Of a DNA stretch of 64,000 nt, positions 50,690-58,996 are shown piece after piece. Source of the stretch: Pseudomonas sp. MF4836 (lineage in GTDB: Bacteria > Pseudomonadota > Gammaproteobacteria > Pseudomonadales > Pseudomonadaceae); contig NZ_MVOL01000020.1 in the NCBI RefSeq assembly GCF_002018875.1, forward strand, positions 36,863-100,862, in the 5' to 3' direction. The position numbers and the translations under genes were made by a program. Below the pieces are notes generated by a model that saw only the letters and a list, made by a program, of their open reading frames with translations, ran no database searches and was not told the origin of the DNA. The stretch's first letter is position 1. The number at the start of each line of letters is the position of its first letter.

Positions 50690-51836
50690 ACACGACCTCG
50701 ACGTCACGCTGGCTCGATTCCCGCGGGTTGGTGAGGATGCACGGGTCATCCATGGCGTGCTCCGAGAGGAACGGAATATCCGCGGTGCGCACGCCGTGCA
50801 GGCCCAGGGTTTCGTGGAAGCCGATGGCGTGCTTGAGGGCGATCAGGTGTTCGACCAAACGCCCGCAGATCTGCCGATGGTTGAGGCCGCGACAGTCGAT
50901 GCCGAAGGTCTCGGCAATCACCTTGAAACGCTCCGGCGCCGAGCTGTAGTTGAAGGCCACCACGTGTTCTACCAGCACCGCGTTGCACAAGCCGTGAGGC
51001 AGGTCGAGGAAGCCGCCCAGGCTGTGGGACATGGCGTGCACCGCGCCCAGGATGGCGTTGGAAAACGCCAGGCCGGCCTGCATGCTGCCGAGCATGATTT
51101 TTTCCCGCAGGGCGATGTCGGTCGGGTTGGCGATCATCTGCACCAGGTTGCCGTTGATCAGGCGCATCGCCTCCAGCGCGTGGGGGTCGGTCAGTGGACC
51201 GTGGCCGGTGGAGACAAAGGCTTCAATGGCATGCACCAGGGCATCGATGCCGGTACAGGCGGAGAGGAACGGGTCCATGCTCAGGGTGGTTTCCGGGTCG
51301 ATCAGCGACACATCCGGCACCACCGCCTTGCTGACGATAGAGAACTTCATCCGTTCCTGCTGGTTGGAGATGATCACGAACTGCGACACATCGGCCGAGG
51401 TGCCGGCCGTGGTGGGCACCAGGATCAGCGGCGGGCTCGGCACGCGGATCATGTCCACGCCTTCGAACTCAAGGATGCTGCGCCCGTGGGCGACGACGAT
51501 GCCGATGGCCTTGCCGCAATCCATCGGGCTGCCGCCGCCGACCGCGACGATCACGTCGCAGCCGTTCTCGCGGTAGATCTCGGCGCCCAGCATCACCTCT
51601 TCCACCCGAGGGTTGGGCGAGACCGCGCTGTACAGGCAATAGTCGACGCCCTGGGCCTGCAGGCTGGCCTCGATATCGGCCACCCAGCCGGCGGCGATCA
51701 CCCCGGGGTCACTGACCACCAGCACCTTGCGCGCACCGAAGGTCTTGGCATAGTTGCCGACGTTGTGCCGACAGCCGGCACCGAAGATGATTTCCGGGGA
51801 AACGAATTTACGCAGCAGACTGAGATTCTGGCCCAT
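50673..51836 (-). CDS. ercA: ErcA, iron-containing alcohol dehydrogenase
   Basis: This 387-residue protein equals the length of ErcA. It is an Fe-ADH with VGGGSPMDCGKAIG, VPTTAGTSADVSQF, the metal-site histidines in DALVHAIEAF and HAMSHSLGGFLDLPHG, and FSNAILGAVHAM. In P. aeruginosa ErcA is required for induction of ethanol oxidation and is thought to work with the ErcS kinases rather than as the main enzyme. It is followed, with a 17-base overlap, by the kinase gene. The ATG at 51836 is used; no strong ribosome site is visible. Confidence 0.92.
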   Translation of the reverse strand: MGQNLSLLRKFVSPEIIFGAGCRHNVGNYAKTFGARKVLVVSDPGVIAAGWVADIEASLQAQGVDYCLYSAVSPNPRVEEVMLGAEIYRENGCDVIVAVGGGSPMDCGKAIGIVVAHGRSILEFEGVDMIRVPSPPLILVPTTAGTSADVSQFVIISNQQERMKFSIVSKAVVPDVSLIDPETTLSMDPFLSACTGIDALVHAIEAFVSTGHGPLTDPHALEAMRLINGNLVQMIANPTDIALREKIMLGSMQAGLAFSNAILGAVHAMSHSLGGFLDLPHGLCNAVLVEHVVAFNYSSAPERFKVIAETFGIDCRGLNHRQICGRLVEHLIALKHAIGFHETLGLHGVRTADIPFLSEHAMDDPCILTNPRESSQRDVEVVYGEAL

Positions 51837-51918
51837 GGGAAGCCTGTTTCTTGTTGTTCTGGAAGATGAACGCCAGCCTAAAGCATCCCGCTGCGAATGC
51901 AATCCGACCATCGGGTAC

Positions 51919-52062
51919 CCCTGTAGCCGCTGCCTGACCTACGCCGTGGCAGTTCGAACACCACCCAATGCCTGTCGCCGCTGCCGAGCCCACGAGGCTG
52001 CGCCGGCCCTGAAGCACGCCGTGGAACTGCGGTGGTTCCCGAGCCTCCGGCGGCGGCTACAG
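51919..52062. repeat. REP-family arms between ercA and pqqB
   Basis: cctgtagccgctgcc near 51919-51933 and ggcggcggctacag near 52049-52062 form an imperfect inverted pair of the gtagccgctgcc family. They occupy much of the 233-bp non-coding stretch between ercA and pqqB, where pqqC would be expected in a standard pqq operon. Confidence 0.65.
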
Positions 52063-52069
52063 CAGGGGC

Positions 52070-52984
52070 TCACAGGTGAATGTCCATCCCATCGAACGCG
52101 ACCTCGATCCCGCGCCTGTCGAGCAGCGCCCGTTCGGCGGAGTCCTCATCGAGGATCGGGTTGGTGTTGTTGATATGGATCAGCACCTTGCGCGCCCTCG
52201 CAAAGCCGTCGAGCAGTTCGAGCATGCCGCCAGGGCCGCTTTGTGCCAGGTGGCCCATTTCACTGCCCAGTTTGTCGCCGACTTCGCAGACGCGCATTTC
52301 ATCGTCGCGCCACAGCGTGCCGTCCACCAGCAGGCAGTCAGCGCGGCGCATCCAGCCCAGCAGCTCCGGGTCTACCTGGCCCAGGCCCGGCGCATAAAAC
52401 AAGGTGCCGCCGCTGCGCAGGTCCTCGACAAACAGGCCGATGTTGTCCCCCGGGTGCGGGTTGCCCCGGTGCGGCGAATAGGGCGGCGCGCTGCTGCGCA
52501 AGGGGATCGCCCGCAACCGCAGGTGCTCGCAGGCCGGGATGCTGAAGGCCTCGCCCGAGAGATCGATCGGCTGCCAGTCGAGGCCGCCGTTCCAGTGACT
52601 GAGCATGTTGAACAAGGGGAAGCCGCTGCTCAGGTCCTGATGGACCATCTCGGTGCACCAGACCTGATGCGGGCAGCCTTCGCGCAGGCTGAGCAGGCCG
52701 GTGCAGTGATCGATCTGGCTGTCCAGCAGGATGACCCCGGCAATCGCCGTGTCACGCAGTTGCCGCGCCGGTTGCAGGGCCGGGAAGGATTCGAGTTGGG
52801 CGCGGATGTCGGGCGAGGCGTTGCACAGGATCCAGTCGACGCCGTTGTCGCTCAGGGCAATCGAGGATTGGGTACGGCGCAGGGCGCGTACGCTGCCGTC
52901 GCGCACGCCGGCGCAGTTGCGGCAGTTGCAGTTCCACTGCGGGAAGCCGCCACCGGCCGCGGAACCAAGAATGCGGATATGCAT
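52070..52984 (-). CDS. pqqB: PqqB, pyrroloquinoline quinone biosynthesis protein B
   Basis: This 304-residue protein has the beta-lactamase-like fold of PqqB: MHIRILGSAAGGGFPQWNC at the start, CNASPDIRAQLESFP, LLDSQIDHCTGLLSLREG and VLIHINNTNPILDEDSAER near the end. PqqB is thought to act late in PQQ synthesis as an iron-dependent hydroxylase of a tyrosine-containing peptide. The start has GGGAG. Its partner pqqA lies 64 bp upstream, but pqqC, pqqD and pqqE are not in the window. Confidence 0.95.
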   Translation of the reverse strand: MHIRILGSAAGGGFPQWNCNCRNCAGVRDGSVRALRRTQSSIALSDNGVDWILCNASPDIRAQLESFPALQPARQLRDTAIAGVILLDSQIDHCTGLLSLREGCPHQVWCTEMVHQDLSSGFPLFNMLSHWNGGLDWQPIDLSGEAFSIPACEHLRLRAIPLRSSAPPYSPHRGNPHPGDNIGLFVEDLRSGGTLFYAPGLGQVDPELLGWMRRADCLLVDGTLWRDDEMRVCEVGDKLGSEMGHLAQSGPGGMLELLDGFARARKVLIHINNTNPILDEDSAERALLDRRGIEVAFDGMDIHL

Positions 52985-53048
52985 GGGCAAGCTCCCGGAA
53001 TCGAGGAAAACTCCGGCCAACGCAGACGATTGACCGGAGCGGAACGCA

Positions 53049-53120
53049 TCAGCGGTTGGCGAAATACATGGTCACTTCGAAGCCAATACGCAGATCGGTG
53101 TACGCGGGTTTATGCCACAT
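53049..53120 (-). CDS. pqqA: PqqA, precursor peptide of PQQ
   Basis: This 23-residue peptide, too short for routine gene finding, begins MWHKPAYTDLRIG and has the conserved glutamate E15 and tyrosine Y19 in GFEVTMYFANR, the residues that are cross-linked to make PQQ. The start ATG at 53120 follows AGAGGA. It is one residue shorter than the 24-residue peptides common in the genus. A TTGGTA element lies 101 nt upstream. It is directly followed by pqqB. Confidence 0.95.
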   Translation of the reverse strand: MWHKPAYTDLRIGFEVTMYFANR

Positions 53121-53213
53121 GGGTCAATCCTCTTCTTGTGCCGGGCGATTCCGGTAGAGGCATTAATGCACGGGGGGCAACGGGGCCGAATGCTACTTTG
53201 GGACAAGCTGGCG

Positions 53214-53229
53214 GGGTGCGTTGGTAGGG
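53214..53229. promoter_or_regulatory. TTGGTA element upstream of pqqA
   Basis: TTGGTAGGG begins at 53221, 101 nt before the pqqA start. It shares the core with the elements before the aldehyde dehydrogenase, pedH and pedF genes, at a similar distance. Only the core is conserved here; the outer half is degenerate. Confidence 0.45.
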
Positions 53230-53250
53230 GATGAGGTTGGGGGGCAATGC

Positions 53251-53289
53251 AAAACGGCGCGGCGTCCACCCAAGACGTCGCGCCGTTTT
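53251..53289. terminator. Rho-independent terminator of the aldehyde dehydrogenase gene
   Basis: aaaacggcgcggcgtc (53251-53266) pairs with gacgtcgcgccgtttt (53274-53289); one G-T wobble is present and the loop has seven bases. On the minus strand it ends with TTTT directly after the stop region. It separates exaC/aldB from pqqAB. Confidence 0.88.
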
Positions 53290-53349
53290 ATTGTGTTCCT
53301 TCAGGTCGGAGCGAGGCAGCACCCAACTGCCCCGCTACGACCCTGGCTT

Positions 53350-54870
53350 TTAGAAAAAGCCCAGGGGATTGATATCGTAGCTCACCAGCAGGTTTTTGGT
53401 CTGCTGATAGTGGTCGAGCATCATTTTGTGGTTCTCCCGACCCACGCCGGACTTCTTGTAGCCACCGAACGCGGCGTGGGCCGGGTACAGGTGGTAGCAG
53501 TTGGTCCACACGCGACCGGCCTTGATCGCCCGGCCCATGCGGTACGCGCGGTTGATGTCGCGGGTCCAGAGGCCGGCACCGAGGCCGAACTCGCTGTCGT
53601 TGGCAATCGCCAGGGCTTCAGCTTCGTCCTTGAAGGTGGTCACGCCCACCACCGGGCCGAAGATTTCTTCCTGGAACACGCGCATTTTGTTGTGGCCCTT
53701 GAGCAGGGTCGGCTGGATGTAATAGCCGCTGGAGAGGTCGCCCTCCAGGTGCTCGGCAGCGCCACCGGTGAGCAGCTCGGCGCCCTCCTCCTGGGCGATT
53801 TTCAGGTACGAGAGAATCTTGTCGTACTGCTGTTCCGACGCCTGGGCACCGACCATGGTTTCGGTGTCCAGCGGGTTGCCACGCTTGATCTTGACGATCT
53901 TCTTCATGACTTCAGCCATGAAGGGTTCGTAGATCGACTCCTGGACCAGCGCCCGCGACGGGCAGGTGCAGACTTCGCCCTGGTTGAAGAACGCCAGCAC
54001 CAGGCCTTCGGCAGCCTTTTCAATGAACTGCGGCTCGGCCTGCATGATGTCTTCGAAGAAGATGTTCGGCGACTTGCCGCCCAGTTCCACGGTGGACGGG
54101 ATGATGTTCTCGGCCGCGCATTTCATGATGTGCGAGCCCACCGGCGTGGAGCCGGTGAAGGCGATCTTGGCGATACGCGTGCTGGTGGCCAGCGCCTCGC
54201 CCGCTTCGCGACCAAAGCCCTGGACGATGTTCAGCACCCCGGCCGGCAACAGGTCGGCAATCAGCTCGGCGAACACCATGATCGACAGCGGCGTCTGCTC
54301 GGCCGGCTTGAGCACCACGCAGTTGCCGGCGGCCAGGGCCGGGGCGAGTTTCCAGGCGGCCATCAGCAGCGGGAAGTTCCACGGGATGATCTGCCCGACC
54401 ACGCCCAGGGGCTCGTGAAAATGATAGGCGGCGGTGTGTTCGTTGATCTCGGCGGCCGAACCTTCCTGGGCGCGGATGCAACCGGCGAAATAGCGGAAAT
54501 GGTCGGCAGCCAGGGGCACGTCGGCATTCAGGGTTTCGCGCACGGCCTTGCCGTTGTCCCAGGTTTCGGTGATCGCCAGGATTTCCAGGTTCTGCTCGAT
54601 ACGGTCGGCGATTTTCAGCAGCACCAGGGAGCGGTCCTGGGCCGAGGTCTTGCCCCAGGCGTCAGCGGCGGCGTGGGCGGCGTCCAGGGCCTTTTCCACA
54701 TCTTCGGCACTGGAGCGGGGGAATTCGGCGATCACTTCACCGGTGACCGGCGAGGTGTTGCTGAAGTACTGGCCATTGACCGGGGCCACGAACTCGCCGC
54801 CGATAAAATTGCCATAGCGCGGCTTGAAGGAAACGACAGCGCCTGGGGTTCCGGGTTGTGCGTAGATCAT
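53350..54870 (-). CDS. exaC: NAD-dependent aldehyde dehydrogenase (ExaC/AldB-II type)
   Basis: This 506-residue protein has the ExaC length. The family motifs are IPWNFPLLMAAWKLAPALA (cofactor and oxyanion Asn), FTGSTPVGSHI, VELGGKSPNIFFED with the general-base Glu, and FNQGEVCTCPSR with the catalytic Cys. It oxidises the aldehydes formed by the quinoprotein alcohol dehydrogenases in the cytoplasm. It starts with AGAGG. In P. putida the homologue next to pedH is called PedI/AldB-II. It has its own terminator and a TTGGTA element about 109 nt upstream. Confidence 0.94.
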   Translation of the reverse strand: MIYAQPGTPGAVVSFKPRYGNFIGGEFVAPVNGQYFSNTSPVTGEVIAEFPRSSAEDVEKALDAAHAAADAWGKTSAQDRSLVLLKIADRIEQNLEILAITETWDNGKAVRETLNADVPLAADHFRYFAGCIRAQEGSAAEINEHTAAYHFHEPLGVVGQIIPWNFPLLMAAWKLAPALAAGNCVVLKPAEQTPLSIMVFAELIADLLPAGVLNIVQGFGREAGEALATSTRIAKIAFTGSTPVGSHIMKCAAENIIPSTVELGGKSPNIFFEDIMQAEPQFIEKAAEGLVLAFFNQGEVCTCPSRALVQESIYEPFMAEVMKKIVKIKRGNPLDTETMVGAQASEQQYDKILSYLKIAQEEGAELLTGGAAEHLEGDLSSGYYIQPTLLKGHNKMRVFQEEIFGPVVGVTTFKDEAEALAIANDSEFGLGAGLWTRDINRAYRMGRAIKAGRVWTNCYHLYPAHAAFGGYKKSGVGRENHKMMLDHYQQTKNLLVSYDINPLGFF

Positions 54871-54971
54871 GCTGGGCCTCTGCTTGGGTCGAAGCCTGTC
54901 GGTCAACAGGCGATACCCCGATGGTAGAGAGCCCCGGGCCCCAGACGAATGCGCCGTTGGCAGGGGGACTC

Positions 54972-54987
54972 TCGTTATTTGGTAGTA
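54972..54987. promoter_or_regulatory. TTGGTA element upstream of the aldehyde dehydrogenase gene
   Basis: TCGTTATTTGGTAGTA matches 11 of 16 bases of the pedF/pedE element TACTCCCTTGGTAGTA, with an identical TTGGTAGTA half. The TTGGTA core begins 109 nt before the start codon. Confidence 0.65.
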
Positions 54988-55026
54988 GGGCGGGGCCGCT
55001 TGCGGCCCAGTTGCAAGCCTGGAGCT

Positions 55027-55135
55027 GCAAGCGGCAAGTGTGGAGCGGAACGCAGTCAGCTTGCCGCTCGCGCCTGCTGCACACCCAAAGCGCACACCGA
55101 ACGCTCTTAACGTGCAGCGTGCCGCTTGCCGCTCG
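55027..55135. repeat. Hairpin-rich 3' region of pedH (REP-like)
   Basis: agcggcaag (55030-55038) pairs with cttgccgct (55060-55068), and the motif cgcttgccgctcg recurs close to 55124. The 265-bp stretch 54871-55135 holds only these repeats and the promoter of the aldehyde dehydrogenase gene. It may end pedH transcription. Confidence 0.55.
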
Positions 55136-56908
55136 CTACTGCTTCACCAACGCTTTAGGCAACTTGAAGGTCCAGAGCATGCCGCCCTGGTTGAAGTCCT
55201 TGACGCGCTTGGCCACTTCGCCGCCCCACAGCGGCACCGCGCCGCCCCAGCCGGAGAGCACCGAGACGTATTGCTCGCCGTCCATTTCCCAGGTCACGGG
55301 CGAGCCCAGGACCCCGGAGCCGGTCTGGAACTCCCAGACTTTCTCGCCGGTCTTGGCGTTGAAGGCCTGGAGGAAACCTTCCGGGGTGCCGGTGAAGACC
55401 AGGTTGCCCTTGGTGGTCAGGACGCCGCCCCACAGAGGCGCGTAGTTCTTGTGGCGCCAGACTTCCTTGCCGCTGACCGGGTCGATGGCCCGCAGCACGC
55501 CGATGTAGTCCTCGTTCAGCGGCTTGATGGTGAAGCCGGCACCGAGGAACGCCGCACCCTTCTTGTAGGCGATGCCTTCGTTCCAGATGTCCATCCCCCA
55601 CTCGTTGGATGGCACGTAGAACAGCCCGGTGTCGCGGTTGTAGGCCATCGGCATCCAGTTCTTGGCCCCGAGGAAGGCCGGGGCGACGAACACCGAAGAC
55701 CCCTTGGCCTCGCTGCCCGGGGCGCCCGGACGGCTGGCTTCGTTGTAGATCGGCCGGCCGTTTTTATCCAGGCCGGTGGCCCAGGTGATCTTGTCGACAA
55801 ATGGGAAGCCGCGGATGAACTTGCCGTTGGTGCGGTCCAGCACGTAGAAGAAACCGTTGCGGTCGGCGGTGGCCGCCGCTTTGATTTCCTTGCCGCCTTC
55901 CTTGTAGTTGAAGGAAATCAGCTCGTTGACGCCGTCATAGTCCCAGCCGTCGTGGGGCGTGCTCTGGAAGTGCCATTTGATACTGCCGTCGTCCGGGTTC
56001 AGGGCCAGGCGCGACGATGAGTAGAGGTTGTCGCCGGGGCGCAGGTGGGAGTTCCACGGTGCCGGGTTGCCGGTGCCGAACAGCAACAGGTTGGTTTCCG
56101 GGTCGTAGTAGCCCCCCAGCCACGGCGCCGCACCGCCGGTCTTCCACAGGTCGCCGGGCCAGGTCTTGCCGGCCTCGCCACCGGAGATGCCGTTCTCCAC
56201 CGCCTTGCCGTCCTTGTAGACGTAGCCCATATGGCCCTCGACCGTGGGCCGGGTCCACAGCAGGTCGCCGTTTTTCGGGTCGTAGGCTTCGATCTTGCCG
56301 ACCACGCCGAACTCGCCACCGGCGACCCCGGTGATCAGCTTGCCGTTGATCACGATCGGGGCGGCGCTGATGGAATAGCCTTCCTTGTGGTCGGCGACTT
56401 TCTTGCTCCACACCACCTTGCCGGTGTCTTTGTTCAGGGCCACCAGCTTGGCGTCCAGGGTGCCGAAGAACACCAGGTCGCCATACAGCGCCACGCCCCG
56501 GTTGATCACGTCGCAGCAGGGGCGGATGTCATCCGGCAGGCGCGCGTCGTATTGCCAGAGCTTCTTGCCGGTGCGCGCATCCACGGCGAACACCCGCGAA
56601 TAGGAGCCGGTCATGTACATCACCCCGTCCTTGATCAGGGGCTGGGCCTGCTGGCCGCGCTGCTTCTCGCCGCCGAACGAAAACGCCCAGACCGGCCGCA
56701 ACTCCTTGACGTTGTCGACGTTGAGGGTGTCCAGCGGGCTGTAGCGCTGACCCTGGACCCCGAGGCCGTTGGTGACGATCTGCTCGGGGTTCTGCGGGTC
56801 CTGGAGGATTTCCTGATCGGTGACGCCAGCCAGCGCCGTACCGGACAGCAGCATGGCGCTGAGCAACAGGCTCACGGCGAAGGACGGGCGACGTGCGGGA
56901 TGGGACAT
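55136..56908 (-). CDS. pedH: Lanthanide-type PQQ-dependent alcohol dehydrogenase (PedH)
   Basis: This 590-residue quinoprotein has a Sec signal peptide (VSLLLSAMLLSGTALA). It has the vicinal disulfide C131-C132 (IRPCCDV), the PQQ/metal ligands E199 (VAGGEFGVVG) and N281 (FGTGNPAPWN), and the catalytic D323 in GWDYDGVNEL. An Asp at 325, two residues after the catalytic Asp, is the mark of lanthanide-dependent XoxF/PedH enzymes. E199, N281, D323 and D325 have the same numbers as in P. putida PedH. The enzyme oxidises alcohols and aldehydes in the periplasm. The start has AGAGGTAG. Confidence 0.94.
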   Translation of the reverse strand: MSHPARRPSFAVSLLLSAMLLSGTALAGVTDQEILQDPQNPEQIVTNGLGVQGQRYSPLDTLNVDNVKELRPVWAFSFGGEKQRGQQAQPLIKDGVMYMTGSYSRVFAVDARTGKKLWQYDARLPDDIRPCCDVINRGVALYGDLVFFGTLDAKLVALNKDTGKVVWSKKVADHKEGYSISAAPIVINGKLITGVAGGEFGVVGKIEAYDPKNGDLLWTRPTVEGHMGYVYKDGKAVENGISGGEAGKTWPGDLWKTGGAAPWLGGYYDPETNLLLFGTGNPAPWNSHLRPGDNLYSSSRLALNPDDGSIKWHFQSTPHDGWDYDGVNELISFNYKEGGKEIKAAATADRNGFFYVLDRTNGKFIRGFPFVDKITWATGLDKNGRPIYNEASRPGAPGSEAKGSSVFVAPAFLGAKNWMPMAYNRDTGLFYVPSNEWGMDIWNEGIAYKKGAAFLGAGFTIKPLNEDYIGVLRAIDPVSGKEVWRHKNYAPLWGGVLTTKGNLVFTGTPEGFLQAFNAKTGEKVWEFQTGSGVLGSPVTWEMDGEQYVSVLSGWGGAVPLWGGEVAKRVKDFNQGGMLWTFKLPKALVKQ

Positions 56909-56938
56909 GGCGGCTACCTCTGCGGTTTTTTGTTGTAC

Positions 56939-56955
56939 CCGGGAAATTTTCCCGG
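56939..56955. promoter_or_regulatory. Perfect palindrome in the pedH leader
   Basis: CCGGGAAA-T-TTTCCCGG is a perfect 8-bp dyad with one central base. It ends 30 bp before the pedH start codon. A 15-base copy (GGGAACTTTTCCCGG, 14 of 15 identical) lies upstream of pedE. It may be an operator or an RNA hairpin near the start. Confidence 0.6.
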
Positions 56956-57016
56956 TCTGGCGCAGATTCTTGGTCCCGGCCCGCTTCCCAACAATTACCC
57001 GCAGTACGGAGTTTTC

Positions 57017-57032
57017 TAGTTCCTTGGTGGGG
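57017..57032. promoter_or_regulatory. TTGGTG element upstream of pedH
   Basis: TAGTTCCTTGGTGGGG matches 11 of 16 bases of TACTCCCTTGGTAGTA; the core TTGGTG begins 116 nt before the pedH start. It is the third member of a set placed at nearly the same distance from the gene starts. Confidence 0.55.
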
Positions 57033-57064
57033 GGTGAATGTAAGAGCGCGGCTGTGAACACGCC

Positions 57065-57197
57065 TGTGGCGAGGGCGCTTGCTCCCGCTCGGCTGCGCCG
57101 CGGCCGTAAAACCTGGGTACGGGTTGCAACAGGCAGACTCCATGCGCCGGGGTTGGGGTTGCTTTGCAACCCAGCGCGAGCAAGCGCCCTCGCCACA
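57065..57197. repeat. REP pair (tgtggcgaggg family)
   Basis: tgtggcgagggcgcttgctc (arm 57065-57086) and gcgagcaagcgccctcgcca (arm 57176-57197) are inverted arms about 90 bp apart. The region 56909-57254 between pedH and the metallohydrolase gene has no gene; it contains this pair and the pedH regulatory elements. Confidence 0.85.
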
Positions 57198-57254
57198 TGA
57201 AGCCCTTCAGCAGCGCCAACACCTTCGTCACAGAAAAAGCCCTCGGCGCCTGGA

Positions 57255-58184
57255 CTACTGCGTGTCCACACGCCGCAACTGTTGCCGCTCATAACGCGGG
57301 TACAGGTGGCTGACGCTGCGGATCAGCTCGTAACGGCTCAGGCTGATGCCGGCAAAACGCTCGGGGATGGGGCGGCGGATCATCTCGGCCATGTCATCGC
57401 CCTGGGCCGCGCCGTCGCGCATCAACTGGTCGAGCCAGCCCAGGTAATCGCGCATCTGGGCAAAGGGCGCGGCATCGCTGGCCAGCGGCCCGTGACCGGG
57501 GACGATCAGTTTCCAGGGCAGGCCCTGCAAGGTGTCCAGGTCCTTGAGCCAAATGCCCAGCCCGGGGCTGTTGGGGGTGGTCAGGGCGCGCTGGTAAAAC
57601 ACCAGGTCACCGGCGAACAACACCCCAGTTTTTTCATCCAGGATCGCCAGGTCCGCCCCGGTGTGCCCGCCCAACCCCAGCAGGCGCAACGGGTGGCCAC
57701 CGATGTTCAGGGTGCCGGGCTCCAGCACCTGGGTCGGCAGCACCACCTCGGTGCCGCGCATCCAGTCGCCGACCATGCGGTACATGTTCTCGGCCATGGC
57801 ATCGCCCTGCTGGCGCAGCAGGTCGGTGGTGCCGGCCAGGGCGCCGATCGGCACGTCGGCGAAGGCCTGGTTGCCCAGCACATGGTCCGGGTGATGGTGG
57901 GTCAGCAGCACCTGGATCACCGGCTTGTCGGTGGTCGCGGCGATTGCCCGGCGCAGGGCTTCGCCGTAGCGCCGGGAAGGCCCGCTGTCGATCACCACCA
58001 CCCCGCTGTCGGTGACGATAAACCCGGTATTGACGATATTGCCGCCATTGTTCTTGGCGAAGTTGTCGGTGCTGCCCTCAAGCAGCCAGGTGCCTTCGGC
58101 GATCTGCCGGGGCTTGAGGTGGTAGTCCAGCTCGGCCCACGCCGGCAGGCACAGGCTCAGGCACAACAGCAGTATCCAGCGCAT
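57255..58184 (-). CDS. Quinoprotein-relay zinc metallohydrolase (MBL fold)
   Basis: This 309-residue protein has a signal peptide (WILLLCLSLCLPAWA). The metallo-beta-lactamase motif VLLTHHHPDHVLGNQAF is present, with further ligands in LGGHTGADLAI and the final VPGHGPLA. It matches the family known as quinoprotein relay system zinc metallohydrolase 1, found next to SoxYZ-like carriers and PQQ dehydrogenases. The start has GGGAG. It follows the SoxYZ-like gene by 41 bp in the same direction. The substrate is unknown. Confidence 0.88.
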   Translation of the reverse strand: MRWILLLCLSLCLPAWAELDYHLKPRQIAEGTWLLEGSTDNFAKNNGGNIVNTGFIVTDSGVVVIDSGPSRRYGEALRRAIAATTDKPVIQVLLTHHHPDHVLGNQAFADVPIGALAGTTDLLRQQGDAMAENMYRMVGDWMRGTEVVLPTQVLEPGTLNIGGHPLRLLGLGGHTGADLAILDEKTGVLFAGDLVFYQRALTTPNSPGLGIWLKDLDTLQGLPWKLIVPGHGPLASDAAPFAQMRDYLGWLDQLMRDGAAQGDDMAEMIRRPIPERFAGISLSRYELIRSVSHLYPRYERQQLRRVDTQ

Positions 58185-58225
58185 GGCGCGCTCCCTTGTT
58201 CAGCGAATGGGGTGCGGCAATGGGC

Positions 58226-58987
58226 TCAGGGAATCGCTGCCTCGAACTCATTGCCGCTGTTGTCACGCAGCAGCAGGCGGGTCTGCCCGGCGCCCTCGAG
58301 GTCGAACCCCAGGTTGGGGTTTTCGCTGACCGCCGGAAACAGCTCCAGGCGCGCCAGCACCTGGCCCTGGGCGTCCTGCAGTTCGGCGTGGTTGAGGAAG
58401 AATTCGGGGATGCCGCTGACCATGCCGTTGTCCATCGGGTGCGCCACCTGCAAACGCAGGCGGCTGGAGTCGCCGCGGGGGTAGCGCCCGCCCAGGACTT
58501 CGCCGATGTGCTCCTCCCAGCCGGGCTGGGTGCGCACCACACTGGGTGCGGTACAACCGCCGCCGGCGGCGTCGATCAGGGTCGAGCCGACGTGCCACAG
58601 GCCGTCGCGGGTCTGCACCGCCGCCCGCAGCGGCGTGGCCTGCTCGATACGGATGCGGATCGACAACCAGGGCTGTACCCCGGGCCCGGGCTGGAAGTCG
58701 ACAATCTTCGGCAACGGGTTGAGCTCGGCCCAGGCGAGGATCTTCACCACCTGCCCCGCGAATGCCCGGGCGTCGATCTCCAGCGGCACCTGCCGTGCAT
58801 CCTCGGCAAAGGGCGGCGCCAGCAGCTTGACCCGGTCATCGAAAACAAAGGGCGCATCGCCGAGCATCTGCTTGTGGTAGAAGGCCCACATCACCGAGGG
58901 CACCGGGTCCTTGCCCGGGTCGACCGTCGCCGCCTGGCCTGCCAGGGGCAGCCAGCAGATCAGCAGCCAACTCGCTCGCCAGTTCAT
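58226..58987 (-). CDS. Quinoprotein-associated SoxYZ-like carrier
   Basis: This 253-residue protein has a signal peptide (WLLICWLPLAGQAA). Its first part has the SoxY-like end with LIDAAGGGCTAPS, whose Cys in a GGGC loop is the sulfur-carrier residue of SoxY. A second, SoxZ-like beta domain (HPMDNGMVSGIPEFFLNHAEL, then GQTRLLLRDNSGNEFEAAIP) follows. So SoxY- and SoxZ-like parts are fused, as in the known quinoprotein dehydrogenase-associated family. Its partner is the zinc hydrolase gene downstream. The ATG at 58987 has AGGAG; a GTG lies one codon before. Confidence 0.87.
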   Translation of the reverse strand: MNWRASWLLICWLPLAGQAATVDPGKDPVPSVMWAFYHKQMLGDAPFVFDDRVKLLAPPFAEDARQVPLEIDARAFAGQVVKILAWAELNPLPKIVDFQPGPGVQPWLSIRIRIEQATPLRAAVQTRDGLWHVGSTLIDAAGGGCTAPSVVRTQPGWEEHIGEVLGGRYPRGDSSRLRLQVAHPMDNGMVSGIPEFFLNHAELQDAQGQVLARLELFPAVSENPNLGFDLEGAGQTRLLLRDNSGNEFEAAIP

Positions 58988-58996
58988 CACACGCTC

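Noticed and set aside
48920..50734. Plus-strand frame of 604 residues opposite the hybrid kinase
   Set aside because: It overlaps the well-supported kinase gene completely and shows only Gln/Arg/Ala-rich sequence without any domain.
53221..54927. Plus-strand frame of 568 residues opposite the aldehyde dehydrogenase
   Set aside because: It is the complement of a gene with intact ALDH motifs. No start signal or recognisable protein motif is seen.
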